64,000 bases of DNA from Streptomyces sp. NBC_01549 (GCF_026339955.1 NZ_JAPEPW010000001.1:4335001-4399000); one strand, 5' to 3'. Positions 25,262-34,287 are shown, counted from the first letter of the stretch. The notes: generated by a model not told the origin, from the sequence alone. Made by a program: numbers and translations.

Positions 25262-25335
25262 GGTGAGTGACGGGACTTGAACCCGCGACATCCTGGACCA
25301 CAACCAGGTGCTCTACCAGCTGAGCTACACCCACC
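25262..25335 (-). tRNA. tRNA-His (anticodon GTG)
   Basis: On the minus strand the acceptor GTGGGTG pairs with CACTCAC, with the extra 5' G (G-1) opposite discriminator C that is unique to tRNA-His. The D arm is GCTCAGCTGGTAGAGC, the anticodon loop contains TTGTGGT, and the T arm is GCGGGTTCAAGTCCCGT. CCA is not encoded. The 3' half is the presumed attachment site of the element whose integrase remnant lies next to it. Confidence 0.95.
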
Positions 25336-25440
25336 ACGACCGGTCTTGGTTTCCCTGACCGGCCGAGAAAAAGTGTACAGGGTCCGAAGGGGTGCTCGCG
25401 CCAGGCTTTCTCCGGGGTCCCTCGGGGCCCCGGACATGCG

Positions 25441-26043
25441 TCATTCGGCGGGCAGTACGTGCTTCGCCGCGATGGTGCGGGCGGTGTCGGAGTCGGGGCC
25501 GGGCTGCGGGACGAAGATCGCCTCGCGGTAGTAGCGGAGCTCCGCGATGGATTCGCGGATGTCGGCGAGGGCGCGGTGGTTGCCGTTCTTCTCCGGGCTG
25601 TTGAAGTAGGCCCGGGGATACCAGCGGCGGGCCAGCTCCTTCACCGAGGAGACGTCCACGATGCGGTAGTGGAGGTAGTCCTCGAGGGCCGGCATGTCAC
25701 GCGACAGGAAACCCCGGTCCGTGCCGACGGAGTTTCCGCACAGCGGGGCCTTGCCCGGCTCCTTGACGTGCTCACGCACGTAGGCGAGGACGTGTGCCTC
25801 GGCGTCGGCCAGGGTCGTGCCCTCGGCCAGTTCGTCGAGGAGGCCGGAGGCCGTGTGCATCTGGCGCACCACGTCCGGCATCGTCTCCAGCGTCCGCTCC
25901 GGAGGGCGGATCACGATGTCCACCCCTTCACCGAGCACATTCAGTTCCGAGTCGGTGACCAGCGCGGCCACCTCGATGAGTGCGTCGTCCGACAGCGAGA
26001 GCCCGGTCATCTCGCAGTCGATCCACACCATGCGATCGTTCAT
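25441..26043 (-). CDS. orn: Oligoribonuclease
   Basis: A 200-residue DEDDh exonuclease: WIDCEMTGL holds the first Asp-Glu pair, GNSVGTDRGFL the next Asp, and HRALADIRES the catalytic His-Asp. It degrades 2-5-nt RNA and linear pGpG to mononucleotides in the cytoplasm. It lies downstream of adpA in the same direction, as in other Streptomyces, but a strong hairpin separates the two. In that genus orn loss delays development. Length and motifs leave no doubt. Confidence 0.96.
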   Translation of the reverse strand: MNDRMVWIDCEMTGLSLSDDALIEVAALVTDSELNVLGEGVDIVIRPPERTLETMPDVVRQMHTASGLLDELAEGTTLADAEAHVLAYVREHVKEPGKAPLCGNSVGTDRGFLSRDMPALEDYLHYRIVDVSSVKELARRWYPRAYFNSPEKNGNHRALADIRESIAELRYYREAIFVPQPGPDSDTARTIAAKHVLPAE

Positions 26044-26115
26044 GGCCCTAACCCTACGGCGCGCTCCGGCGCACGGGCAGATCCGGGACGGCGGTGACCT
26101 GCGTGGTGGCCCGGT

Positions 26116-26160
26116 ACGGCGGCGGCCCGGGACCCTCGTCGGGTCCCGGGCCGCCGCCGT
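26116..26160. terminator. Perfect 20-bp GC-rich hairpin between adpA and orn
   Basis: Arms 26116-26135 and 26141-26160 are exact complements around a 5-nt TCGTC loop. There is no T-tract, so it may terminate or only attenuate adpA read-through into orn, or protect the adpA mRNA 3' end. Confidence 0.65.
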
Positions 26161-26174
26161 CTCGCGTCATCGCC

Positions 26175-27407
26175 TCAGGGCGCGCTGCGCTGCCCCGGCA
26201 GGCGCCCGGCCGCGTACAGCTCGGTGCCCGTCCTGCCCGGCTCCGTCGACAGGGACGTCGACGGGCCCACGGAGGTGGCGGCCGCCGTGCGGCGGGTCTG
26301 CGGCGGCACCGGGTTCTCCTGGCTCAGGACGGGCGGTGGCCCGGCCTGGCCCGCGGCGGAGCCGTCCACGTCCGACTGCCGTTCCGACTGCGGCCTGCGC
26401 GCACGGTACGCCGCCCGGTACGCGGCCGGGGACGAGCCGAGCTGACGCCGGAAATGACCCCGCAGCGCCACCGGTGAACGGAAGCCGCAGCGTCCGGCGA
26501 CCTCGTCGACCGAGTAGTCGGAGGTCTCCAGCAGCCGCTGCGCCTGCAGTACGCGCTGAGTGATCAGCCACTGCAGGGGAGCGCTCCCCGTGAGCGAGCG
26601 GAACCGGCGGTCGAAGGTGCGGCGGCTCATGTACGCGCGTGCCGCCAGCGTCTCGACGTCGAACTGCTCGTGGAGGTGCTCCAGCGCCCAGGCGACGACC
26701 TCCGCGAGGGGGTCGGCGCCGATCTCCTCTGGTAAAGATCGATCGAGATAGCGCTCCTGACCGCCGCTCCGGCGTGGCGGCACGACTAGACGGCGGGCCA
26801 GCGCGCCGGCCGCCTCGTTGCCGTGGTCCGTCCGCACGATGTGGAGACAGAGATCGATTCCGGCCGCCGTACCCGCGGAGGTCAGTACGTCTCCGTCGTC
26901 CACGAAGAGTTCTCGTGGATCGACATGGACCGACGGGTAGCGCTTGGCCAGCGTCGGTGCGTACATCCAGTGGGTCGTCGCCGGTCGGCCGTCCAGCAGT
27001 CCGGCGGCGGCCAGCACGAAGGCGCCGGTGCACAGTCCGACTATGCGGGCTCCCTCCTCGTGCGCCCGGCGCAGCGCGTCGAGCGCCTCCTCCGGTGGCG
27101 GAGAGGTGATCGAACGCCAGGCCGGCACCACGACGGTGCCCGCCCGCGAGATCGCCTCCAGGCCATGCGGCGCGGTGAGTTCCAGGCCTCCTGTGGTCCG
27201 CAGTGGGCCCTCTTCGCCGCCGCACACCAGAAGTCGGTAGCGCGGCACGCCGGCGTCCTGGCGGTCAATCCCGAACACCGACAGCGGTATGGAACTCTCG
27301 AAGATGGGGCCGCCGCTGAACAGCAGCACCGCGACGATCTCCTTGCGGCGTCGCCCGGAAAGTTTCCGGGCCGCGGCTTCCGGCGCGGCAGTGGAGTCGT
27401 GGCTCAT
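26175..27407 (-). CDS. adpA: AdpA, AraC-family global developmental regulator
   Basis: ATG 27407 (MSHDSTAAPEAA) gives 410 residues. An N-terminal DJ-1/PfpI-like dimerisation domain (about 30-200, with GLCTGAFVLAAAGLLDG) is followed by two AraC helix-turn-helix motifs (FDVETLAARAYMSRRTFDRRF and YSVDEVAGRCGFRSPVALRGHF) and a disordered tail. The linker Leu in RSLPEE is a TTA codon (26733-26735), so translation should depend on the bldA tRNA, as known for adpA. It controls morphology and secondary metabolism, potentially including this cluster. The 580-bp upstream gap fits its long leader. Confidence 0.96.
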   Translation of the reverse strand: MSHDSTAAPEAAARKLSGRRRKEIVAVLLFSGGPIFESSIPLSVFGIDRQDAGVPRYRLLVCGGEEGPLRTTGGLELTAPHGLEAISRAGTVVVPAWRSITSPPPEEALDALRRAHEEGARIVGLCTGAFVLAAAGLLDGRPATTHWMYAPTLAKRYPSVHVDPRELFVDDGDVLTSAGTAAGIDLCLHIVRTDHGNEAAGALARRLVVPPRRSGGQERYLDRSLPEEIGADPLAEVVAWALEHLHEQFDVETLAARAYMSRRTFDRRFRSLTGSAPLQWLITQRVLQAQRLLETSDYSVDEVAGRCGFRSPVALRGHFRRQLGSSPAAYRAAYRARRPQSERQSDVDGSAAGQAGPPPVLSQENPVPPQTRRTAAATSVGPSTSLSTEPGRTGTELYAAGRLPGQRSAP

Positions 27408-27988
27408 ACTGCTAAGCCCCCCTCGGTGGTCGCGGCTCCTCGGTTGTGTCGCTCCTGCACGTTTCCCCTCGGTCCTGCACGAGTCCCCCGCCGTAAGACA
27501 GTCAAGATCGAATCTACTGTGTCCAGTGGCGCCAAGGTGACCAGTTCGGCACTCGGCAGAATGTCGACATGGCAACTTGGCGTGAAGCATTCGATCACGA
27601 AGCGTTGCACTCGTGGGCCGTGCAGGGAAGTGCGCCTCGTGTCAGTGGCCAATCCCCATAGGGTGCGCGCGCCCTCCAGGGGCCTTTCGGTGCAGGTGGA
27701 ACGGGGGTTGGGGGGTCGTTCGAGTAAGGGATGCGCGGGTGGCCGAAGTTGGCTGAAAAGAAGCGGGGGCGTGCGCGTAAACCGGTCAGTCAACCGGCTT
27801 CTTTCCTTCGCCGTGACGGCCGCCCCTGTGCGCCTCCTCGGGCCACTCCTGCCCTGCAAGCCGTTCATGATGTGCGAGTCGGCCAAATCCTGGGCGCCAC
27901 GGTGCCGCGCGGGGTGATCGAGCCAGCCGCCGCCGCGAGGGGCACCGCGCCGGGTGTCCCGGCTGGGCGCGTCCCGGCCCTGGGCGTC
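27408..27988. promoter_or_regulatory. adpA promoter and leader region
   Basis: About 580 bp without a supported gene, lower in GC than its surroundings near 27480-27620. Long regulatory leaders are usual for adpA. I see no clear ARE-type palindrome, so direct control by the receptor at 9278 is not supported by eye. Confidence 0.5.
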
Positions 27989-28684
27989 TCAGGCGTACGT
28001 GTCCGGATCCTGTGCGTCTCGGGCGTAGGGGGTCCACTCCTGGGTGCTCGGACGCTGCGGTTCTCGGCCTCGGGGGCCGGGGCCCTGGGGGCCCTGGCCC
28101 CATGTGATCAGGCTCTGCGGGATCCGGTCCCAGGTGATCAGGTTTCCCGGGTGTCCGTCTTGTCCGGTCGGGCTCCGGGGGTCGGGGGCGGTCCCCTCGG
28201 CGTGGGACGTCTCGCCGTGGGCCGTGTCGCCGCCGTCCCACGTGCCGCTTCCCCTCTCGCCGCCGCCCGCTTCTCCGCGGCCCCCGTCGCCGCGATCCGG
28301 GGTGCCGGGGGCCTTTTCCCCGCGGGGCGCTTCGGGGCGACCCCGGCGGCCACGCCCGGGGCGGCCGTGATGGTGGTGCGGGGCGCCGTCGTGGCGGCCG
28401 GTCCTGCTGTGCCGGGCCCGGGAGGGGGCCGGCTCCTCGGCGTGGAGGCGGGCCGCGACACGTTCGGACTGGCGCAGCAGGACCCGGCAGGCACCGGTCA
28501 CGGCCGCCAGGCCCAGCGCCGTACCCGCCGCGCCGGCGAGCGAGGTGCCGAATCCGACGAGGACGACGGGGACCAGGACGCAGCTGAAGGCCGCCCACCG
28601 CACCACCTCGCTCGCCGTGTCCGGCCCGGGGGGCGGCGTGGCGGGCGCCGGGGAGGAGGAGGACGCGGTCTCTGGTCCTGGCAC
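27989..28684 (-). CDS. Hypothetical membrane protein with long low-complexity tail
   Basis: A 231-residue protein starting at GTG 28684. Residues about 27-67 form two hydrophobic segments (VRWAAFSCVLVPVVLVGFG, ALGLAAVTGACRVLL); the rest is a charged Gly/Pro/Arg/His-rich cytoplasmic tail with repeats such as LITWDRIPQSLITWGQGPQ. No enzymatic motif is visible. It lies between adpA and the universal stress protein gene, with the latter divergent. The codon pattern supports a real gene. Function unknown. Confidence 0.6.
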   Translation of the reverse strand: MPGPETASSSSPAPATPPPGPDTASEVVRWAAFSCVLVPVVLVGFGTSLAGAAGTALGLAAVTGACRVLLRQSERVAARLHAEEPAPSRARHSRTGRHDGAPHHHHGRPGRGRRGRPEAPRGEKAPGTPDRGDGGRGEAGGGERGSGTWDGGDTAHGETSHAEGTAPDPRSPTGQDGHPGNLITWDRIPQSLITWGQGPQGPGPRGREPQRPSTQEWTPYARDAQDPDTYA

Positions 28685-29008
28685 GGTCTGCTCCCTGGTT
28701 CCCTGGTACTCCAGTGCTCTCCATGGCAGTGGCTCATCGGTTCAACGCCCGTTCGACCCGCCGGTCACCTACGAAAGGCCTGGAGCCTGGGTGAACCCTG
28801 TGCAAACCGCCTGTACGGGGCAGCAACCATTGCGTTACGGGCGCCTCTCATGCATGCTCCGGGGAACGCCGCGCAGTGCGCGCGGGATCTGGGCAGAGGA
28901 GGCGTGCCGCCGTACCCTTGGGGGTATGGGGTTGGGAAGATGATTCCCGGACACAGCTCTGCCGCACGTTGTCGTCCCCACCACGAGGATCCAAACGCCG
29001 AGATACCC
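28685..29008. promoter_or_regulatory. Divergent promoter region
   Basis: About 320 bp between the leftward membrane-protein gene and the rightward universal stress protein gene. No gene, tRNA or clear operator is seen. Confidence 0.4.
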
Positions 29009-29536
29009 ATGGCCGGTCACGAATTCTTCGATCCCGCGGACCGCAAGCGCCCGCTCGCCGATCCCACGGCGCCCGAGCCCCTGGCGGCGGAAGAACCCCG
29101 CCAGTCCTGCGATCCTGCCTTCAAACACGGCGTCGTCGTCGGCTTCGACGGTTCGACGTCCAGCGAGCGCGCCCTCGCCTACGCGATCGGCATGGCCCAC
29201 CGCTCCGGCTCGGGCCTGATCATCGTGCATGTCGCGAACCGGCTGCCCACCACGGTGTGGGCGGGCTGTGAACCACCGGTCTTCGTCGACGTGCCCGACC
29301 ATCGCACCGAGGTGCTCGGACTCGAACTCGCGTGCGCCGAATATCTGGCCGAGGTGCCCTGGATCCTCGTCGAGCGTGGCGGTGACATCTGCCACGAACT
29401 CGAAGAGGTGGGGCGGGAGTACGAGGCGGACGCGATCGTCGTCGGCTCCACGCACGGCATCGTCGGACGTATCTTCGGCTCGGTGGCCGGACGGCTCGCG
29501 AAGCGCGCGCAGCGCCCGGTGATCGTCATCCCGTGA
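29009..29536 (+). CDS. Universal stress protein (UspA family)
   Basis: From ATG 29009 the protein is 175 residues with one Usp domain at about 40-175. GVVVGFDGSTSSERALAYA opens it, and the ATP-binding signature near the C-terminus reads IVVGSTHGIVGRIFGSVAGRLAKRAQRPVIVIP, a GxxG-type loop of the ATP-binding subclass. A 38-residue polar N-terminal extension precedes it. Such proteins respond to starvation, oxygen and other stresses; the specific role is unknown. Confidence 0.88.
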   Translation: MAGHEFFDPADRKRPLADPTAPEPLAAEEPRQSCDPAFKHGVVVGFDGSTSSERALAYAIGMAHRSGSGLIIVHVANRLPTTVWAGCEPPVFVDVPDHRTEVLGLELACAEYLAEVPWILVERGGDICHELEEVGREYEADAIVVGSTHGIVGRIFGSVAGRLAKRAQRPVIVIP

Positions 29537-29719
29537 CCTGATCGCCTGGCCTATCTCCTGACCTGCCGTCAACTCCCTTTGGCGGGTGCCTGGAACGGCA
29601 TGAACCTACTCGCGCGTAGAGGTGGTTTGTGCCCTTGTGAAGGGTACATACCGGTCACCGGACCAACCGTACGGCCGGTACCACGCAGCACACCTGCACA
29701 TGTATGAAGGGAGCCCGCC

Positions 29720-30289
29720 GTGGACAATGACGTCTCCGCGGGAAGCATCACCTCGACCCTCGGCCACCTCGCGCTCGGCCTCACCCTGCTGCTCTTCGGC
29801 CTCGGTCACACCCAAGTGATCGACGGCGTGACAGCGGCCGACTCCGTCTCCCTCGCCACCTACGTCGGTGGCGTCGCGCTCTTCATAGCCGGGCTGTTCG
29901 CCCTCCGCGACCGCGACGCCTTCACCGGTACGGCCTTCACGGCACTCGGCGCGTTCTGGTTCACCTGGGGCGTCACGGCCGGCACGCAGATGTCCGCCAA
30001 CGCGACCGGTCTCTTCCTGCTCCTGTTCGCGCTCGTCGCGCTGAGCCTGACCGCCGCGGCCTCCGGCGCCTCGACACTCGTACGGGGCACGTACGCGTTG
30101 CTCTTCGTGTCGCTCCTTCTGCTCGCCATCGGGCAGTTCGGCGACTCCAGTGGGCTGACGAAGGCCGCGGGGTGGTTCGCCGCCGTGGGTGGCCTATTGG
30201 CCTGGTACGGGGCCACGGCGGCCATGGCTCACTGGCCCACCGCACTGCCCGGGCGCGCCGCCGGCCGGGGGGTGACGGCCACCGGCTGA
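29720..30289 (+). CDS. GPR1/FUN34/YaaH (SatP-like) acetate/succinate permease family protein
   Basis: A 189-residue integral membrane protein from GTG 29720 with six hydrophobic segments, the layout of the AceTr family. LALGLTLLLFGLGHTQVI resembles the family's first helix, but the signature NPAPLGL motif is not clearly seen, so the substrate may differ. The gene stands alone, with a terminator following it. A GGAG site is weakly present before the GTG (GGGAGCCCGCC). Confidence 0.7.
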   Translation: MDNDVSAGSITSTLGHLALGLTLLLFGLGHTQVIDGVTAADSVSLATYVGGVALFIAGLFALRDRDAFTGTAFTALGAFWFTWGVTAGTQMSANATGLFLLLFALVALSLTAAASGASTLVRGTYALLFVSLLLLAIGQFGDSSGLTKAAGWFAAVGGLLAWYGATAAMAHWPTALPGRAAGRGVTATG

Positions 30290-30332
30290 GGCTGGCGCGG
30301 GCCGGGGCATGGGCGGCCCCGGCCCCCTGAAG

Positions 30333-30375
30333 GAACGGGTCCCTGTGCGGTGGTGGCGTGCACGGGGACCCGTTC
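30333..30375. terminator. Hairpin terminator between the permease gene and glmS
   Basis: Arms 30333-30348 and 30360-30375 pair at 15 of 16 positions with one G-T, followed on the plus strand by TCTGTTCTGT. It lies between convergent genes and could serve both. Confidence 0.7.
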
Positions 30376-30468
30376 TCTGTTCTGTGCGCCTAAACCGGCG
30401 CCGCTCTCGCGGAGGTGGTTGCTCGCCGCGGGAGTTTCTCAATTGTCGCTTCGGTGGTCTGGTGGTTA

Positions 30469-32286
30469 TTACTCCACCGTCACCGACTTGGCCAGGTTGC
30501 GCGGCTTGTCGATGTCGCGGCCCAGGGCCAACGCCGTGTGGTAGGCGAGGAGTTGCAGCGGGATGCCCATGAGGATCGGGTCCAGCTCGTCCTCGTTCTT
30601 CGGGACGACGATCGTCTGGTCGGCCTTCTCCTGCTCCTGGTGCGCCACCGCGAGGATTCTGCCGCTGCGGGCCTTGATCTCCTCCAGGGCGGCGCGGTTC
30701 TTCTCCAGGAGGTCGTCGTCGGGGACGATCGCCACCGTGGGGAGGGCCGGCTCGATCAGGGCCAGCGGGCCGTGCTTGAGCTCGGAGGCGGGGTAGGCCT
30801 CGGCGTGGATGTACGAGACCTCCTTGAGCTTCAGGGAGGCCTCACGGGCCACCGGGTAGCCCCGGACGCGGCCGATGAAGAGCATCGAGCGGGCCTCGGC
30901 GTACTCCTCGGCCAGCTTCTTGATCTCGTCCTCCTGCTCCAGGATCTCCGAGATCTGCGCGGGCAGCCTGCGCAGGCCCTCGATGATCCGCTTGCCGTCA
31001 CGGACCGACAGGTCGCGGGTACGGCCGAGGTGCAGCGCGAGCAGCGCGAACGCGACGGTGGTGTTGGTGAAGCACTTCGTCGAGACGACGCAGACCTCGG
31101 GGCCCGCGTGGACGTACATGCCGCCGTCCGCCTCGCGGGCGATCGCCGAGCCGACGACGTTGACCACACCGAGCACCCGCGCGCCCTTGCGCTTCAGTTC
31201 CTGCACGGCGGCCAGTACGTCGTACGTCTCACCGGACTGGGACACGGCCACGTACAGGGTGTCGGGGTCGACGACCGCGTTGCGGTAGCGGAACTCGGAG
31301 GCCGGCTCCGCGTCCGCGGGGATACGGGCGAGCTCCTCGATCATCTGGGCGCCGATCATGCCCGCGTGGTACGAGGTGCCGCAGCCGAGGATCTTCACGC
31401 GGCGGATCTGGCGTGCCTCGCGGGCGTCCAGGTTCAGGCCACCGAGGTGCACGGTGGAGAACCGGTCGTCGATGCGGCCGCGCAGCACCCGGTCCACGGC
31501 CTCGGCCTGCTCGTGGATCTCCTTGTGCATGTACGTGTCGTGGCCGCCCATGTCGTAGGAGGCCGCCTCCCACTCCACGGTGGTCGGCTCGGAGGTCGTG
31601 CGGGTGCCCTCGGTGGTGTACGTACGGAAGTCGTCGGCCTTGAGGGTGGCCATCTCGCCGTCGTCCAGGGTCACTATCTGGCGGGTGTGGGTGACCAGGG
31701 CGGCGATGTCCGAGGCGACGAACATCTCCTTCTCGCCGATGCCGAGGACGACCGGGGAGCCGTTGCGGGCCACCACGATGCGGTCGGGGAAGTCGGCGTG
31801 CAGGACCGCGATGCCGTACGTGCCCTCGATCACCCGCAGTGCGTCGCGGACCTTGTCCTCGAGCTTCTCCGCCTGGGAGCGGGCGATCAGGTGGGTGAGG
31901 ACCTCGGTGTCGGTCTCCGAGAGGAACTCGACACCGTCCGCCTCGAGCTTCTTGCGCAGGTCGGAGGCGTTGTCGATGATGCCGTTGTGGACGACCGCGA
32001 CCTTGCTGTCGGCGGACATGTGGGGGTGGGCGTTCACGTCGGAGGGGGCGCCGTGGGTGGCCCAGCGGGTGTGGGCGATGCCGGTGGTGCCCTTGAAGCG
32101 CGCGGGGACCTTGGCCTCCAGGTCACGGACCCGGCCCTTGGCCTTGACCATCTTCAGACCGGTCGACTTCGGCGTCGTGACGACGATGCCCGCCGAGTCG
32201 TAGCCGCGGTACTCCAGGCGCTGGAGGCCTTCGAGCAGCAGCGGTGCCACATCACGCCTGCCGATGTATCCGACGATTCCGCACAT
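30469..32286 (-). CDS. glmS: Glutamine-fructose-6-phosphate aminotransferase (isomerizing)
   Basis: The 605-residue protein starts MCGIVGYIGRR at 32286, placing the glutaminase Cys nucleophile at position 2. The Ntn glutaminase domain (1 to ~235, with GIAHTRWATHGAPSD) is followed by two SIS sugar-isomerase domains with CGTSYHAG, SQSGET and the C-terminal LAKSVTVE. It makes glucosamine-6-phosphate for peptidoglycan and other amino sugars. A small conserved gene lies 13 bp upstream. A chitin-type GH20 enzyme nearby fits an amino-sugar neighbourhood. Confidence 0.97.
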   Translation of the reverse strand: MCGIVGYIGRRDVAPLLLEGLQRLEYRGYDSAGIVVTTPKSTGLKMVKAKGRVRDLEAKVPARFKGTTGIAHTRWATHGAPSDVNAHPHMSADSKVAVVHNGIIDNASDLRKKLEADGVEFLSETDTEVLTHLIARSQAEKLEDKVRDALRVIEGTYGIAVLHADFPDRIVVARNGSPVVLGIGEKEMFVASDIAALVTHTRQIVTLDDGEMATLKADDFRTYTTEGTRTTSEPTTVEWEAASYDMGGHDTYMHKEIHEQAEAVDRVLRGRIDDRFSTVHLGGLNLDAREARQIRRVKILGCGTSYHAGMIGAQMIEELARIPADAEPASEFRYRNAVVDPDTLYVAVSQSGETYDVLAAVQELKRKGARVLGVVNVVGSAIAREADGGMYVHAGPEVCVVSTKCFTNTTVAFALLALHLGRTRDLSVRDGKRIIEGLRRLPAQISEILEQEDEIKKLAEEYAEARSMLFIGRVRGYPVAREASLKLKEVSYIHAEAYPASELKHGPLALIEPALPTVAIVPDDDLLEKNRAALEEIKARSGRILAVAHQEQEKADQTIVVPKNEDELDPILMGIPLQLLAYHTALALGRDIDKPRNLAKSVTVE

Positions 32287-32299
32287 ATATATGTATTCC

Positions 32300-32557
32300 T
32301 CAGCCGTAGACAATGCGGCGCAGCTGCCTGAGCGTGAGCTCCGGCGGCGCGACCGCGCGGTACTTCAGGTCCGCCTCGATCCGTTCGAAGATCGTCGCGT
32401 TGACCAGGCCCTGGGCCTGGAGCTCGCGGTGGCGGCGACGGACGTACTCCTCGGTCGTCTCGTCGAAGTAGGCGAGCACGTCCTGGACCACCCGCAGTGC
32501 CTCGCCCCGGTTCAGGGGAGTGGAGCGCGTCAGATGATCAACAAGTTCGTCGTGCAC
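32300..32557 (-). CDS. Small conserved protein upstream of glmS
   Basis: An 85-residue, charged, mostly helical protein (MHDELVDHLTRSTPLNRGEALRVVQDVLAYFDETTEEYVRRRHRELQ...). No catalytic motif or known domain is recognised. It ends 13 bp before glmS and is probably cotranscribed, which suggests a link to GlmS or to amino-sugar control, but this is only positional. The strong codon pattern and unbroken frame support a real gene. Confidence 0.72.
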   Translation of the reverse strand: MHDELVDHLTRSTPLNRGEALRVVQDVLAYFDETTEEYVRRRHRELQAQGLVNATIFERIEADLKYRAVAPPELTLRQLRRIVYG

Positions 32558-32700
32558 CCGATGATCCTGGAGTACGGGGGGCCGATTCGCAAGAATCCTG
32601 CCCGATATCGGGCAAGTGGCTGTTGAAGGTCTTATGGGGGTCTGTTAGCAAGCTGTCCATCCTGTGTCTTGTGCCGCGTCGATTGCCGGGAGCAACTTCT

Positions 32701-34287
32701 GTGGCCATGGACACTCCACGCATGGGCGTACCGGAGAAGCTCGCCGAGCGCATGACCATGGCAGAGCAGCACGAGTATCTCCGCGCCAAGTTCTCCCGGC
32801 GCAACATGATCAGAGGCGGGGCCGTGACCCTCGGCGCCGTCGCGGGGGGCACCTTCGTGCCGGGCGCCGTCGCACAGGCCGCGGTCCCGACGCGGGCCAC
32901 GGCCACCTCGACGGAGAAGGTCGACGGCGCCCTCGTCGCCCCCTTCGGCCGTCACCTCGCCTTCGGCAACGACCCCCGCACGGAGATCACGGTCTCCTGG
33001 CAGGTTCCGGCCGAGGTGAAGAAGCCGTTCATCCGCATCGGCGCCCACCCCTGGGACCTCTCCCGCAAGATCGAGGCCGAGGTCCGCACCCTCTACACCC
33101 CGGCCGGCGTCGGCGCGAGCGGCGACCACACGCAGTACTACCTGCACGCCAAGCTCACCCACCTGCGCCCCGGCAAGACGTACTACTACGGCGTCGGCCA
33201 CGCGGGCTTCGACCCCTGCGCGCCCCACCTGCTGGGCACGCTCGGCACCTTCACCACCGCCCCCTCGCACGCCGAGCCGTTCACCTTCACGGCCTTCGGT
33301 GACGAGGGCGTCGGCTACCACGGCCTCGCCAACGACGCCCTGCTGCTCGGCCAGAACCCGGCCTTCCACCTGCACGCCGGTGACATCGCCTACGCGGACC
33401 CGGCCGGCGCGGGCAAGAAGGAGGACACCGGCTTCGACTCACGCATCTGGGACCAGTTCCTCGCCCAGACCGAGACGGTCGCCAAGCAGGTCCCGTGGAT
33501 GCCCGCGTACGGCAACCACGACATGGAGGCCTGGTACTCGCCCAACGGCTACGGCGGCGAGGAGGCGCGCTGGACGCTTCCGGACAACGGGCCCGACAAG
33601 AAGAACCTGCCCGGCGTCTACTCCTTCGTCTACGGCAACACGGCGATCATCTCGCTGGACGCCAACGACATCTCCTTCGAGATTCCGCCGAACCTGGGCA
33701 TCTCCGGAGGAACGCAGACGAAATGGCTGGAGGGCCAGCTCAAGAAGTTCCGGGCGTCCAAGGACGTCGACTTCATCGTGATCTTCTTCCACCACTGCGC
33801 GTACTGCACCTCCACGGCGCACGCCTCGGAGGGGGGCGTGCGACAGGAGTGGGTGCCGCTGTTCGAGAAGTACACGGTGGACCTGGTCATCAACGGCCAC
33901 AACCACCAGTACGAGCGCACGGACGTCATCAAGGGCAACGCGGTCACCAAGAAGCTGCCGATCGGCGGCACGGCGTACCCGGAGACCGACGGTGTCGTGT
34001 ACGTGACGGCGGGCGCGGCGGGGCGCAGCCTGTACGCGTTCACCGCCCCGGAGTCGTACGAGGGTCACGAGAACGAGGTCGACTCCGTCGCCTCCTTCAT
34101 CAACCTCAAGGACGGCAAGCAGAACGAGACGGTCGCCTGGTCCCGGGTGCGCTACCTCAACTACTCGTTCCTCCGGGTGGATGTCACCCCTGCGCACAAG
34201 GGCCGGCTGGCCACGCTGACGGTGCGGGGCATTGCCGAGACGGGTGCCGAAGTTGACCACTTCACGGTGGCTCGGCGAGTTCGTTAG
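32701..34287 (+). CDS. Tat-exported metallophosphoesterase (purple acid phosphatase-like)
   Basis: GTG 32701 has GGGAG 8 nt upstream; ATG 32707 is an alternative. The 528-residue protein carries a twin-arginine signal (SRRNMIRGG, then a hydrophobic stretch to AQAA), an N-terminal beta domain (EITVSWQVP, LTHLRPGKTYYYGVG) and the dinuclear-metal phosphoesterase motifs HAGDIAYADP, YGNHDME and NGHNHQYER. These fit secreted purple acid phosphatases that release phosphate outside the cell. I see no clear PHO box in the divergent promoter. Confidence 0.9.
   Translation: MAMDTPRMGVPEKLAERMTMAEQHEYLRAKFSRRNMIRGGAVTLGAVAGGTFVPGAVAQAAVPTRATATSTEKVDGALVAPFGRHLAFGNDPRTEITVSWQVPAEVKKPFIRIGAHPWDLSRKIEAEVRTLYTPAGVGASGDHTQYYLHAKLTHLRPGKTYYYGVGHAGFDPCAPHLLGTLGTFTTAPSHAEPFTFTAFGDEGVGYHGLANDALLLGQNPAFHLHAGDIAYADPAGAGKKEDTGFDSRIWDQFLAQTETVAKQVPWMPAYGNHDMEAWYSPNGYGGEEARWTLPDNGPDKKNLPGVYSFVYGNTAIISLDANDISFEIPPNLGISGGTQTKWLEGQLKKFRASKDVDFIVIFFHHCAYCTSTAHASEGGVRQEWVPLFEKYTVDLVINGHNHQYERTDVIKGNAVTKKLPIGGTAYPETDGVVYVTAGAAGRSLYAFTAPESYEGHENEVDSVASFINLKDGKQNETVAWSRVRYLNYSFLRVDVTPAHKGRLATLTVRGIAETGAEVDHFTVARRVR

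Noticed and set aside
29640..29690. ARE-like sequence (ACATACCGGTCACCGG) before the permease gene
   Set aside because: Resembles half of a butyrolactone-receptor site, but symmetry is poor and the neighbouring genes have no link to the signalling cassette.
30415..32331. 638-codon open frame on the plus strand
   Set aside because: Exactly antisense to glmS, whose motifs are unmistakable; composition (Val/Leu/Gly/Asp repeats) is a reverse-strand artefact.
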